Below, piece by piece: positions 45,615-55,625 of a DNA stretch of 64,000 bases. The notes beneath the pieces were generated by a model. The model searched no databases. It had not been told where the DNA came from and saw only the letters and a program-made list of their open reading frames with translations. Made by a program: the position numbers and the translations under genes. This DNA comes from Paraburkholderia phenoliruptrix. GTDB taxonomy: Bacteria > Pseudomonadota > Gammaproteobacteria > Burkholderiales > Burkholderiaceae. The stretch is from assembly GCF_902859825.1 (NCBI RefSeq), contig NZ_CADIKB010000014.1, positions 1-64,000 on the forward strand, written 5' to 3'. Position 1 is the stretch's first letter; each line of letters begins with the position of its first letter.

Positions 45615-46385
45615 ATGAGCAACCTGAATTCACAAACCGTCCTGAGCGTCCATCACTGGACCGATACGCTTTTCAGCTTCACCTGCACGCGCGATCCGTC
45701 GTTCCGTTTTGAAAACGGCCAGTTCACGATGGTGGGCCTCGAAGTCGACGGCAAGCCGCTGCTGCGCGCGTACAGCCTCGCCAGTGCGAATTACGAAGAA
45801 CACCTCGAATTCCTGAGCATCAAGGTGCAAGACGGCCCGCTCACGTCGCGGTTGCAGCATCTGAAGGTGGGCGACCAAGTCCTGATCGGCAAGAAGCCGG
45901 TCGGCACGCTGATGGCCGACAACCTGCTGCCCGGCAAGACGCTATGGCTGCTGTCCACCGGCACGGGGCTCGCGCCGTTCATGTCGATCATCAAAGATCC
46001 GGACATTTACGACCGCTATGAGCGCGTGATCCTCACGCATACTTGCCGTTTCGTCGACGAACTGGCGTATAAGGAATACATCACCGACCACCTGCCGGCG
46101 CACGAGCACCTCGGCGAACTGGTGCAGGAAAAGCTGCTGTACTACCCCACGGTCACGCGTGAAGCGTTCCAGAACCGCGGCCGCATTACCGAGCTGATCG
46201 AAACCGAAAAACTCTTCGCCGACCTCGGCGTGCCGGGCTTCTCGCTGGAAGACGACCGCGTCATGCTGTGCGGCAGCCCGCACATGCTGCGCGACACGCG
46301 CAAGCTGCTCGACGACATGGGCTTCCAGGAAGGCAGCAACAATGCGCCGGGCCATTACGTGGTCGAAAAGGCGTTCGTCGGTTAA
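45615..46385 (+). CDS. fpr: Ferredoxin-NADP(+) reductase
   Basis: A 256-aa FAD enzyme of the bacterial FNR subclass. Visible are the FAD motif RAYSLASANYEE, the diphosphate segment GPLTSRLQHLKVGD, the NADP-binding STGTGLAPFMSIIKD, and the terminal HYVVEKAFVG with the aromatic-to-Val change typical of short bacterial FNRs. It transfers electrons between NADPH and ferredoxin/flavodoxin and helps in Fe-S repair and oxidative stress. It is monocistronic with its own terminator 35 bp downstream. Confidence 0.95.
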   Translation: MSNLNSQTVLSVHHWTDTLFSFTCTRDPSFRFENGQFTMVGLEVDGKPLLRAYSLASANYEEHLEFLSIKVQDGPLTSRLQHLKVGDQVLIGKKPVGTLMADNLLPGKTLWLLSTGTGLAPFMSIIKDPDIYDRYERVILTHTCRFVDELAYKEYITDHLPAHEHLGELVQEKLLYYPTVTREAFQNRGRITELIETEKLFADLGVPGFSLEDDRVMLCGSPHMLRDTRKLLDDMGFQEGSNNAPGHYVVEKAFVG

Positions 46386-46801
46386 GCGGTTTTTCGCGGC
46401 TGGCGCCGCGAATCAAGCAAAGGAGCCTTCCGGCTCCTTTTTTTTCGCCGTTACAATTGCGCGTCCCACCTTTGACATTTGCTGTCGGCATTCTTCCTAC
46501 ATAAGACGCTCGGGGCGACGTCAACCATTACACGAAAGATTGGCGCTAACCCTTGGTGGGACTGTATTTTTTGTTTTTTTACGATATGATCGCGGCGCAC
46601 CGTCAGTCGATTTAAACGCCGCTCATGGTACGACCCGTATGTTACTGAATGTAAATTTCGTTACGTGGCTGCGTAGTGATTTGCCCGTCGTGCTGCTCTG
46701 ATACGGCCATTCTGGAGGCCAGAGACCTTATGTGTTCTTTTGTCTTCGCGGCGCCGACGCGCCACTCTTTCGCTCTCCACGCCGCTTTCTGAGTGAAGGT
46801 C
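46386..46801. other. Intergenic stretch: fpr terminator and upstream region of the histidine kinase
   Basis: About 415 bp with the fpr terminator at 46419-46445 and an AT-rich patch (46,565-46,590, T-runs and a TATGAT box at 46585-46590) that may hold the kinase promoter. No gene was found. Confidence 0.5.
46419..46445 (+). terminator. Intrinsic terminator of fpr
   Basis: AAAGGAGCC (46419-46427) and GGCTCCTTT (46432-46440) form a 9-bp stem with a TTCC loop, followed by T5. Confidence 0.9.
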
Positions 46802-47671
46802 ATGGATACGCCGACGGTCGTCCCCTTCGCAAGCCATCCTTCCACCCCGTCGCCGCGCGGCGCTTTCGGCGCGGCCGCAGCTGCCGCGGCGCGGGTCGAG
46901 CGCGAGTTGGCGCGCTTGCGGGCGCGGGTGCGCGAACTGTCCGCCGAACTGGTTCGGGCGCAGGAAGCGGCCTGCCGCCACGTCGCGCGCGAACTGCACG
47001 ACGGCGTAGGCGCGGAGTTGACCGCGACACGCTTCGCGCTCGCCGGCGTCGAAACGTGGCTGCCCGCCGAGGCGCCCGCGCAATGCTCCGCGGCGCTTGC
47101 CGTAGCCAACCGCTCGCTGGACGCCGTGTGCGCCGCGACGCGTCAAGCGGTGGCCGAACTGCATACGCCTGCGCTCGAAGCCGGGATTGTCGGTGCGCTC
47201 GCCCAGTGGACGGGCGACTTCGCCGCGCGCACCCAGCTGCGCACGAGCTTCGTCTGCGCGGCTGACCTGCGTCTCACGCGTCTGCCGTCCGATGCGGCGC
47301 TGGCCATATTTCGCGTCGCGCAGGAAGCGCTGAACAACATCGCCAAACACGCGCGCGCCGAATCCGCCGACGTGCGCATCGAAACCAGCCGCCGCCATCT
47401 GACGCTGATCGTCGCTGACGACGGCGTCGGCGTTTCGCGCAACGCGCATCGCAGAAGCGGCCATTTCGGCCTGAGCGGGATGAAGGCGCGCTGCGCGGCG
47501 TTCGACGGCACGCTGCGCGTGACCGCCCGGCGCGGCGAACAGCCGGCTTCGAGCCCGACGCGGCGCGGCGAGCGCGAAGGCGCCCGCGGCACGCTCGTGC
47601 GCGCGCGCTTTGCGTGGGACGCGATGCTCGCCGACGCTCAACCCGCCGGCCTGCGCGCCGTGCAATCGTGA
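46802..47671 (+). CDS. Cytosolic sensor histidine kinase (NarX/HisKA_3 family)
   Basis: An 289-aa kinase. After an Ala-rich coiled coil (about 22-60) comes the HisKA_3 dimerisation/phosphorylation motif ARELHDGVGAEL with H66. The ATPase domain then shows VAQEALNNIAKHA (N box), VADDGVGV (G1) and GHFGLSGMKAR. No transmembrane segment or sensor domain precedes it, so the input must come from another protein or through the coiled coil. It ends 10 bp before the LuxR-type regulator, its obvious partner. A GTG at 46793 is an alternative start. Confidence 0.9.
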   Translation: MDTPTVVPFASHPSTPSPRGAFGAAAAAAARVERELARLRARVRELSAELVRAQEAACRHVARELHDGVGAELTATRFALAGVETWLPAEAPAQCSAALAVANRSLDAVCAATRQAVAELHTPALEAGIVGALAQWTGDFAARTQLRTSFVCAADLRLTRLPSDAALAIFRVAQEALNNIAKHARAESADVRIETSRRHLTLIVADDGVGVSRNAHRRSGHFGLSGMKARCAAFDGTLRVTARRGEQPASSPTRRGEREGARGTLVRARFAWDAMLADAQPAGLRAVQS

Positions 47672-47681
47672 GCGCCCGGTC

Positions 47682-48338
47682 ATGAGCCTGCGCATCCTCC
47701 TCGCCGACGATCACGCCGTGGTTCGCCAGGGCGTGCGTCAACTGCTGCTCGATCGCGGCGTGGCGCGCGAGGTCACCGAGGCGCAGTCGGGCGCGGAGGC
47801 GCTCGACGCCGTTGCCGCCCACAGCTACGACGTGGTGCTGCTCGACATCTCCCTGCCGGACATGAACGGCGTCGAAGTGCTCAAGCGCATCAAGCGCAAG
47901 GCGCCGCGCCTCGCGGTGCTGATGTTTTCGATGTATCGCGAGGATCAATACGCAGTGCGCGCGCTGAAGGCCGGCGCGGCCGGCTATCTGTCGAAAACCG
48001 TCGACGCCGCCCAGATGATCGGCGCGATCCAGCAGGTCGCCGCCGGCCGCAAATACGTGAGCCCCGCGATGGCGGAGGCGCTTGCCGATTACGTGTCCTT
48101 CGACGGCGAGCAGTTGCCGCACGAAAAGCTGTCCGACCGCGAATACCAGACGCTGTGCATGCTCGCGTCGGGCAAACGGCTGACGGACATTGCCGAGGCG
48201 CTGTCGCTGTCGGTGAAAACGGTGAGCGTGTATCGGACGCGTCTGCTCGAAAAAATGAAGCTGCGCAACAACGCGGAGCTCACTTTCTATGTGATGAGCA
48301 ACCGCCTCGTCGACCTCAATCCGGCGATGGCGGGCTGA
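47682..48338 (+). CDS. NarL/FixJ-type response regulator
   Basis: A 218-aa response regulator: receiver domain with acidic pocket ADDHA, phospho-acceptor D55 in VVLLDISLPDMNG, and K105 in YLSKTVD. The C-terminal LuxR-type helix-turn-helix spans about 151-212 (LSDREYQTLCMLASGKR, LSVKTVSVYRTRLLEK). It is coupled to the kinase gene 10 bp upstream. The target genes are unknown. Confidence 0.94.
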   Translation: MSLRILLADDHAVVRQGVRQLLLDRGVAREVTEAQSGAEALDAVAAHSYDVVLLDISLPDMNGVEVLKRIKRKAPRLAVLMFSMYREDQYAVRALKAGAAGYLSKTVDAAQMIGAIQQVAAGRKYVSPAMAEALADYVSFDGEQLPHEKLSDREYQTLCMLASGKRLTDIAEALSLSVKTVSVYRTRLLEKMKLRNNAELTFYVMSNRLVDLNPAMAG

Positions 48339-48533
48339 ACTCGCCCGGCCACGGCGCCTTCGCCGCGCGGCGGGCGCTTTCTCCGGCCCGGTTGTCATCG
48401 CGGCGGCGACAGGCTTTCGGCACCCGAACTGCCTGTGTGTCCCAAAAAGGTGCATGCGCGCGCATCCGCTAAAATCGCGGGTTTCCCCGACATTCGGCGC
48501 GCAACACGCGTGCACTACTGGAGACCCCCGCCA

Positions 48534-49925
48534 ATGTCCCTGTTTCGCAAGAAGAGCGTCGAGCACATGCTCGCGACGAGCGCCCAGAACGCCGGGCTCA
48601 AGAAGGCGCTCGGCGCGCTGGATCTGACGTTTCTCGGCGTCGGCGCCATTATCGGCACCGGCATTTTTGTGCTGACGGGCACGGGCGCGGTCCAGGCCGG
48701 CCCGGCGCTGATGATCTCGTTTCTGATCGCGGCCGTCGCGTGCGGCTTCGCGGCGCTCGCCTATGCAGAATTCGCGTCGACCATTCCGGTCGCGGGCTCC
48801 ATCTACACGTACTCGTACGCGACGCTCGGCGAACTGGCGGCGTGGATTATCGGCTGGGACCTGATGCTGGAATACGGGCTTGCCACCTCCGCTGTTTCCG
48901 TCGGCTGGTCGGGTTATCTGCAGTCGCTCCTGTCCGGTTTCGGCGTCTCCTTGCCCGTCGCGCTGACGGCGGCGCCGGGCGCGCTGCCCGGCCACGAGAC
49001 GCTCTTCAATCTGCCCGCGTTCCTCGTGATGATGGCCATTACGGCGCTGTTGTCGGTCGGCGTGCGCGAGTCCGCGCGGATCAACAACATCATGGTCGCG
49101 ATCAAAGTGACGGTGGTGTTGCTCGTGATCGCCGTGGGCGTGTTCCACGTGACGCCGGCGAACTGGCATCCGTTCATGCCGAACGGCTGGAACGGCGTGT
49201 TCGGCGCGGCGGCGGTCATGTTCTTCGCGTTCATCGGCTTCGACTCGGTCTCGTCCGCCGCCGAAGAGGTGAAAAACCCGAAGCGCGATCTGCCCATCGG
49301 CATCATCGCGTCGCTCGGCGTGTGCGCGGTGCTGTATGTCGCGGTGGCCGCCGTGGTGACGGGCATTGTGCCGTCGGCGCAATTCGCGAACATTTCGCAC
49401 CCGGTGTCGTACGCGCTGCAGGTGGCCGGTCAGAAGTGGGTGGCGGGCTTCATCGATCTGGGCGCGGTGCTCGGCATGCTGACGGTGATCCTCGTGATGG
49501 CTTACGGCCAGACGCGCGTAATCTTCGCGATGTCGCGCGACGGTTTGTTGCCCGCGCGGCTTTCGCGCGTGCATCCGCGTTTTGCAACGCCGTTCTTTAC
49601 GACGTGGCTGGTCGGCATTTTCTTCGGATTGATCGGGGCGCTCGTGCCGCTGAACGTACTGGCGGAACTGATCAACATTGGCACGCTGGCGGCGTTTTCG
49701 ATGGTGTCGATTGCGGTTCTGGTTTTGCGCAGGACGCATCCTGAGTTGCCGCGTGCGTTCCGCTGCCCGGGCGTGCCGGTGGTGCCGGTGCTCGCTGTCG
49801 CGTCGTGTCTGTTTTTGATGGTCAATCTGCAGGCCGTGACGTGGGTGGCGTTTCTGGTTTGGCTGGTGGTGGGGATGGTGATTTATTTTGGATATTCGCG
49901 GAGGCGGTCGAAGTTGGCGGGTTGA
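48534..49925 (+). CDS. APC-superfamily amino acid permease
   Basis: A 463-aa membrane protein with 12 hydrophobic segments. The N-terminus LGALDLTFLGVGAIIGTGIFVLTG holds the unwound TM1 substrate motif (GAIIGTGIF) of cationic/basic amino-acid transporters. Further family signs are FIGFDSVSSAAEEVKNPKRDLP in TM6/loop and YGQTRVIFAMSRDGLLP. It is a YfnA/CAT-like symporter of the cytoplasmic membrane. The start at ATG 48534 follows GGAG. It is last before the inverted repeat region. Confidence 0.93.
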   Translation: MSLFRKKSVEHMLATSAQNAGLKKALGALDLTFLGVGAIIGTGIFVLTGTGAVQAGPALMISFLIAAVACGFAALAYAEFASTIPVAGSIYTYSYATLGELAAWIIGWDLMLEYGLATSAVSVGWSGYLQSLLSGFGVSLPVALTAAPGALPGHETLFNLPAFLVMMAITALLSVGVRESARINNIMVAIKVTVVLLVIAVGVFHVTPANWHPFMPNGWNGVFGAAAVMFFAFIGFDSVSSAAEEVKNPKRDLPIGIIASLGVCAVLYVAVAAVVTGIVPSAQFANISHPVSYALQVAGQKWVAGFIDLGAVLGMLTVILVMAYGQTRVIFAMSRDGLLPARLSRVHPRFATPFFTTWLVGIFFGLIGALVPLNVLAELINIGTLAAFSMVSIAVLVLRRTHPELPRAFRCPGVPVVPVLAVASCLFLMVNLQAVTWVAFLVWLVVGMVIYFGYSRRRSKLAG

Positions 49926-49939
49926 ATCGCCTGCGGCGG

Positions 49940-50193
49940 GGTTGGTTTTTTTTTGTGCTTCTGGATGGTTTTTTGAAACCCCTTGGCCTTTCCTTGAATT
50001 CACGGTGGTCTATTAGTGTTGCCCCTGTGCGGGGCGGCACTTACTTTCTTTGCCGCCGCAAAGAAAGTAAGCAAAGAAAGCGGCTTCACACCGCCAGCTC
50101 ATAAGCGGGTCCCCTGGCTCGGAGGGGGCAGTGGTGCATCTGGAATCCGTGCTCTCGCACACTCCGCGCTGGTGACAAGGCAGTCATGCTTCC
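49940..50193 (+). repeat. Left arm of a ~250-bp inverted repeat
   Basis: This arm is closely similar to the reverse complement of 50506-50750, with identical stretches such as CTTGGCCTTTCCTTG and GACAAGGCAGTCATGCTTCC at its two ends. Inside is a hairpin of 14 bp (CTTACTTTCTTTGC / GCAAAGAAAGTAAG, 50040-50071). I recall very similar sequences between genes in many Burkholderia and Paraburkholderia genomes, where they yield spurious small ORFs. Confidence 0.85.
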
Positions 50194-50505
50194 GGCGGCG
50201 CTTCGCGCGCCGCAGGGGTCATTCACCAAACCATCGTCGTCGCTCGCGCCGCTCCGCTTCAGACGACGGGCCGTCCGGTCCCGGAAAATAAACAGCTCGT
50301 GCCGCCATTCCTTTTCGTTTGGTCGGCATTCCCAATCTGTGATCAACCAGACCGCTCCTCCGCAAGCGCCACGCCTGTGCGGCCTCCGCCCCGCGCTGCC
50401 TTGTCCTTCGCCTCTGCGCCGAGGCGAAGCCGATAGCCCCCGCGCGCCAGCCGCGAGCAGGCGGTGTTGGGCCCGACCCTTCCGGCGAGCACGCAGTGCG
50501 AGGCG

Positions 50506-50750
50506 GGAAGCATGACTGCCTTGTCACTAGCGCTGAGTGCGCGAAAACACAGATTCCAGATGCACCACTGCCCCCTCCAAGCGAGGGACCCACTTATGAG
50601 CTGGCGGTGTAAAGCCGCTTTCTTTGCCTACTTTCTTTGCGGCATGCAAAGAAAGTAGGTGCCGCCCCGCACAGGGGCAACGCTAATAGACCACCGTGAC
50701 AACAAGGAAAGGCCAAGGGTTTTAAAAAACCATGCAAAAAAACAAAAAAC
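50506..50750 (-). repeat. Right arm of the ~250-bp inverted repeat
   Basis: The reverse complement matches 49940-50193 with scattered substitutions, for example AGCGTTGCCCC against AGTGTTGCCCC. The internal hairpin CTACTTTCTTTGC / GCAAAGAAAGTAG is at 50628-50658; substitutions in its stem are compensated compared with the left arm, which suggests selection for the structure. Confidence 0.85.
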
Positions 50751-50894
50751 CCCTCATAGCGCCCCCGCCCAATTTGTGCTTTACTTTTCGGCAGACTCAT
50801 AAAAAAACCGCAGCACCCTAATCGGACCCAACGAACAGGCAGGCTGAAGGCAGAACAAGAGCGGTCCGGTTTCCCCCCACAAGGAGACGACTTC

Positions 50895-51419
<525 letters not shown>

Positions 51420-51429
51420 GGAGCCGACG

Positions 51430-53817
51430 ATGAACGCACCCGACACGCCCAACCTGATCGGCGCTTCCGTCGAACGTAAGGAAGACTATCGATTCCTGAC
51501 CGGCAACGGCCAGTACACCGACGACATCTTGCTGCCTCAGCAGACCTACGCGGTATTTCTGCGCTCGCCGCACGCGCACGCCAGGATCAACAGCATCGAC
51601 ACCACGGCGGCGAAGCAGTCGCCGGGCGTGGTCGCCATCTTCACCGGCAAGGACATGGCGGCGGAAAACGTCGGCGGCCTGCCGTGCGGCTGGCTCATCC
51701 ACAGCACCGACGGCAAGCCGATGAACGAGCCGCCGCATCCGATCATCGCGCATACGAAAGTGCGCCACGTCGGCGATCAGGTCGCACTCGTGATCGCCGA
51801 CTCGATCAAGGCCGCGAAAGACGCCGCCGAGCTGATCGAGGTCGACTACGAAGTGCTGCCCGCCGTAGTCGACACCGCGCATGCAGCCGACCCCGGCCAG
51901 CCGGCCGTGCACGACGAAGTGCCGGACAACGTCTGCTACAACTGGGGCCACGGCGACAAAGCGGCCACCGACGCCGCCTTCGCCAAAGCTGCGCACGTCA
52001 CCACACTCGACATCGTCAACAACCGCCTCGTGCCGAACGCGATCGAACCGCGCGCGGTCAACGCGAGCTATTCGCCGCAGGACGACAGCTACACGCTCTA
52101 CGTCGCGAATCAGAATCCGCACGTGGAGCGCCTGCTGATGGCCGCGTTCGTGCTGTCGCTGCCGGAGTCGAAGTTGCGCGTGATCGCGCCCGATGTCGGC
52201 GGCGGCTTCGGTTCGAAAATCTTTCTGTACGCGGAAGATGTTGCGCTCACATGGGCGTCGAAGAAAATTCGCCGTCCGGTGAAGTGGACCGCCGAACGCT
52301 CGGAAGCCTTCCTGTCGGACGCGCATGGCCGCGATCATGTGACGAAAGCCGAGCTCGCGCTCGACCCCGACGGCAAGTTTCTCGGCATGCGCATTCACAC
52401 CATCGCGAACATGGGCGCGTATCTGTCCACCTTCGCCTCCAGCGTGCCCACCATCCTCTACGCGACGCTGCTCGCCGGCCAGTATGCGACGCCCGCCATT
52501 TACGCGGAGGTGAAGGCCGTCTTCACGAACACCGTTCCCGTCGATGCCTATCGCGGCGCCGGCCGCCCCGAAGCGACCTACGTGGTGGAGAGGCTCGTCG
52601 AAACGGCCGCCCGCGAGATGAAGATCGACCCGGCCGAGATTCGCCGCCGCAACTTCATCCGCGAATTTCCGTATGCGACACCGGTCGGCCTGACTTACGA
52701 CACGGGAGACTACGAAACGATCCTCGCGCGCTCGCTCGAACTCGCCGACGTGAAGGGCTTCGAAGCGCGCCGCCGGCAATCCGAACAGAACGGCAAGCGG
52801 CGCGGCCTCGGCTATTCCTGCTATATCGAGGCGTGCGGACTCGCGCCGTCGAACATTGCCGGCGCCCTCGGCGCACGCGCGGGTCTCTTCGAAGTCGGGC
52901 AGATCCGCGTGCATCCGACCGGCTCCGTCACCGTGTTCACCGGCTCGCACAGTCACGGCCAGGGGCACGAAACGACCTTTGCACAAGTGGTCGCGGACCG
53001 GCTCGGCATTCCGCTCGAAAGCGTCGAGATCGTGCACGGCGACACCGGGCGCATTCCGTTCGGCATGGGCACGTATGGCTCGCGCTCCATCGCGGTCGGC
53101 GGCTCGGCGATCATGAAAGCGCTCGACAAGATCGAAGCGAAGGCGAAGAAGATCGCCGCGCATCTGCTCGAAGCGGCCGCGGAAGACATCGAGTTCAAGG
53201 ACGGCGTGTTCCGCGTGGCCGGCACCGATCGCACGAAGGCCTTCGCCGACATTTCGCTCGCAGCCTATGTGCCGCACAACTATCCGCTCGAAGTGCTGGA
53301 GCCGGGCCTCGAAGAAAGCGCGTTCTACGACCCGAGCAACTTCACGTATCCGTCGGGCGCGTACATCTGCGAGATCGAGGTCGATCCGGACACGGGCGTG
53401 TGCCAGATCCAGCAGTTCACAGCCGTGGACGATTTCGGCAACGTGATCAACCCGATGATCGTCGAAGGCCAGGTGCACGGCGGCCTCGCACAAGGCATCG
53501 GCCAGGCCATGCTGGAGCGCTGCGTGTACGACAAGGAAAGCGGCCAGTTGCTGTCCGGCTCGTATATGGATTACGCGATGCCGCACGCGTCGGACTTGCC
53601 GGACTTCACCGTCGAGACCGCGAAGGGCACGCCGTGCACGCACAATCCCCTCGGCGTCAAAGGTTGCGGCGAAGCGGGCGCGATCGGCTCGCCGCCGGCC
53701 GTGATCAACGCGATCATCGACGCGCTCGCGCCACTCGGCGTGACCGATCTGCAGATGCCCGCCACGCCGCATCGCGTGTGGTCGGCCATTCACGCGGCGA
53801 AGCAGGCAGCCCTTTGA
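51430..53817 (+). CDS. Molybdopterin-binding large subunit, CoxL form II-like
   Basis: A 795-aa catalytic subunit of the xanthine oxidase family. Family elements are [14 protein letters not shown] at the N-terminus, [14 protein letters not shown], and [15 protein letters not shown] with the probable catalytic glutamate E748. The active-site loop is AYRGAGR (373-379). That is the form II pattern; genuine form I CO dehydrogenase has AYRCSFR, which holds the Cu-binding cysteine. The real substrate is therefore probably an aromatic, purine or aldehyde compound and not CO. Ten bp separate it from coxS. Confidence 0.92.
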   Translation: MNAPDTPNLIGASVERKEDYRFLTGNGQYTDDILLPQQTYAVFLRSPHAHARINSIDTTAAKQSPGVVAIFTGKDMAAENVGGLPCGWLIHSTDGKPMNEPPHPIIAHTKVRHVGDQVALVIADSIKAAKDAAELIEVDYEVLPAVVDTAHAADPGQPAVHDEVPDNVCYNWGHGDKAATDAAFAKAAHVTTLDIVNNRLVPNAIEPRAVNASYSPQDDSYTLYVANQNPHVERLLMAAFVLSLPESKLRVIAPDVGGGFGSKIFLYAEDVALTWASKKIRRPVKWTAERSEAFLSDAHGRDHVTKAELALDPDGKFLGMRIHTIANMGAYLSTFASSVPTILYATLLAGQYATPAIYAEVKAVFTNTVPVDAYRGAGRPEATYVVERLVETAAREMKIDPAEIRRRNFIREFPYATPVGLTYDTGDYETILARSLELADVKGFEARRRQSEQNGKRRGLGYSCYIEACGLAPSNIAGALGARAGLFEVGQIRVHPTGSVTVFTGSHSHGQGHETTFAQVVADRLGIPLESVEIVHGDTGRIPFGMGTYGSRSIAVGGSAIMKALDKIEAKAKKIAAHLLEAAAEDIEFKDGVFRVAGTDRTKAFADISLAAYVPHNYPLEVLEPGLEESAFYDPSNFTYPSGAYICEIEVDPDTGVCQIQQFTAVDDFGNVINPMIVEGQVHGGLAQGIGQAMLERCVYDKESGQLLSGSYMDYAMPHASDLPDFTVETAKGTPCTHNPLGVKGCGEAGAIGSPPAVINAIIDALAPLGVTDLQMPATPHRVWSAIHAAKQAAL

Positions 53818-53839
53818 GATCCTGAGCGGAGCATTCGAC

Positions 53840-54637
53840 ATGTATTCATTCGAGTATCAACGCGCGACGGACCCGCAAGCGGCCGCCGCAGCCATTGCCG
53901 CCGACAGCGACGCGAAGTTCCTCGCGGGCGGACAGAGCCTCCTGCCGACCATGCGGCTTCGTCTCGCGCAGCCGTCGCAACTGATCGACGTGACGCGCAT
54001 TCCCGCGCTCAAGTCGATCACCGTCGACGCGAACATGGTGAAGATCGGCGCCGCCGTCTGTCACGCGGATGTCGCGGAGCACGCCGAATTGCGCCGCGTG
54101 CTGCCGGCGCTCGCGGACCTCGCCGCGCATATCGGTGACCGGCAGGTGCGCGCGCTCGGCACGCTGGGCGGATCGCTCGCCAACAACGATCCGGCCGCCT
54201 GCTACCCGGCCGCGGCAATGGGGCTCGACGCCACCATCGTCACGCAACGCCGGCGTATTCCTTCGAGCGACTTCTTCGTGGGCATGTACGAGACCGCGCT
54301 GGAGCCGGACGAACTGATCGTCGCCGTCGAATTTCCGGTGCCCGAGCGCGCGGCGTACGAGAAATTCCGCAATCCCGCGTCCCACTTCGCACTCGTGGGC
54401 GTGTTCGTGGCGAAGTTCGCGAGCGGCGTGCGCGTAGCGGTGACGGGCGCGGCGTCCTCGGTGTTTCGCGTGTCCGAACTGGAAAGCGCGTTGACGGCGA
54501 ACTTCACGCCCGAGGCCGCGCGCGCGGTCAGCCTGCCGGCTACGGATCTGAACGACGACATGCACGCGAGCGCCGAGTATCGCGCCCACCTGATTCCGGT
54601 ACTCTCGGCGCGCGCGGTGGCGAGGGCAACTAGTTAG
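53840..54637 (+). CDS. coxM: FAD-binding medium subunit (CoxM-like)
   Basis: A 265-aa FAD subunit with AGGQSLLPTMRLRLA and TLGGSLANNDPAACYPAA, the two flavin-diphosphate motifs of the CoxM/XdhB family, and a C-terminal CO_deh_flav_C-like part (FRNPASHFALVGVFVAKF). It receives electrons from the Fe-S subunit and passes them to quinone or another acceptor. It begins 22 bp after the large subunit gene. Confidence 0.93.
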   Translation: MYSFEYQRATDPQAAAAAIAADSDAKFLAGGQSLLPTMRLRLAQPSQLIDVTRIPALKSITVDANMVKIGAAVCHADVAEHAELRRVLPALADLAAHIGDRQVRALGTLGGSLANNDPAACYPAAAMGLDATIVTQRRRIPSSDFFVGMYETALEPDELIVAVEFPVPERAAYEKFRNPASHFALVGVFVAKFASGVRVAVTGAASSVFRVSELESALTANFTPEAARAVSLPATDLNDDMHASAEYRAHLIPVLSARAVARATS

Positions 54638-54732
54638 CCATCCTTTGTATTGACAACCGGCGCGGGTCTGCACGCTCGCGCCGGCTGTATTCGCTCAGGC
54701 ACGCCGCTGAGCGCGCGGATTTCAGGAACGTC

Positions 54733-55620
54733 ATGCATCCCGCTTCAATCGACGACACCCTCGCGCAACTTGCCGCACAAAACTACTTTGCGAGCCGCGA
54801 ACTGGCGACGGCGTTGTATCTCGCGCTTCGCATGGAGCGGCCGCTCTTCGTCGAAGGCGAACCTGGCGTCGGCAAGACGGAACTCGCCAAAGCGGCGGCG
54901 GGCATGCTCGGCACGACCATGCTGCGGCTGCAATGCTATGAGGGCCTCGACACCGCGAGCGCGCTCTACGAATGGGACTACCCGCGCCAGATCATGGCGC
55001 TGCGGCTTGCCGAAGCCGCGGGCGAGCGGCCCGATAACGACACCCTGTACCGCGGCGAATTCCTGCTCAAGCGCCCGCTGCTGCAAGCGTTGATGCCCGA
55101 CGAAAATCATCCGGGTGCGCGGCGGGTACTGCTGATCGACGAAATCGACCGCGCGGACGAACCGTTCGAAGCGTTTCTGCTCGAACTGCTGTCCGACTTT
55201 CAGGTATCCATTCCCGAGTACGGCACCGTGCGCGCGGCGCAACCGCCGCTCGTCGTGATGACGTCCAACCGCACGCGCGAAGTGCACGACGCGTTGAAGC
55301 GCCGCTGCCTGTATCAATGGATCGGTTATCCGGACCGCGACCGCGAGCTTCAGATCGTGGCAGCGCGCGCGCCTCACACATCGGCGGAATTGCAGCGGCG
55401 CGCGGTCGATTTCGTGCACCGGCTGCGCGGCATCGATCTCTTCAAGGCGCCGGGCATCGCCGAAACGATCGACTGGTGCCGCGCGCTGGAAGCACTGTCG
55501 GTGACGGAGCTCGATCCGCAATCGGTGCAGAACACGCTCGGCGTGCTGCTCAAGTATCAGGACGATCTGGCACGTGTCGACGCGGCGCAGATCGCAGCGT
55601 GCCTCGCCGCGCCGGGATAG
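54733..55620 (+). CDS. coxD: MoxR-family AAA+ ATPase (CoxD-like)
   Basis: A 295-aa AAA+ protein with Walker A GEPGVGKT (42-49), Walker B LLIDEIDRADEPF and sensor MTSNRTREVHDALKRR. CoxD in Oligotropha helps build the Mo-Cu site of CO dehydrogenase together with the VWA protein CoxE. Here it presumably matures the form II enzyme. It lies 95 bp after coxM and 5 bp before the VWA gene, matching the usual MoxR-VWA pair. Confidence 0.92.
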   Translation: MHPASIDDTLAQLAAQNYFASRELATALYLALRMERPLFVEGEPGVGKTELAKAAAGMLGTTMLRLQCYEGLDTASALYEWDYPRQIMALRLAEAAGERPDNDTLYRGEFLLKRPLLQALMPDENHPGARRVLLIDEIDRADEPFEAFLLELLSDFQVSIPEYGTVRAAQPPLVVMTSNRTREVHDALKRRCLYQWIGYPDRDRELQIVAARAPHTSAELQRRAVDFVHRLRGIDLFKAPGIAETIDWCRALEALSVTELDPQSVQNTLGVLLKYQDDLARVDAAQIAACLAAPG

Positions 55621-55625
55621 CGAGC

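Larger units (their letters stand above)
49926..50894. other. Gene-free region dominated by the inverted repeat
   Basis: About 970 bp between the permease and the molybdenum hydroxylase cluster. The two repeat arms enclose a ~310-bp unique spacer with a hairpin (TTCGCCTC / GAGGCGAA near 50,409-50,430). Open frames across the arms are not believable genes. The promoter of the hydroxylase operon probably lies at 50,750-50,880. Confidence 0.6.

Noticed and set aside
47274..50003. A 909-codon minus-strand open frame opposite the kinase, regulator and permease genes
   Set aside because: It is extremely Arg/His/Gln-rich, has no motif or ribosome site, and lies opposite three well-supported genes; a GC-rich shadow frame.
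50086..50593. Short frames across the inverted repeat arms
   Set aside because: They mirror each other in both arms, are Arg/Ser-rich and have no ribosome sites; they follow from the repeat, not from coding selection.
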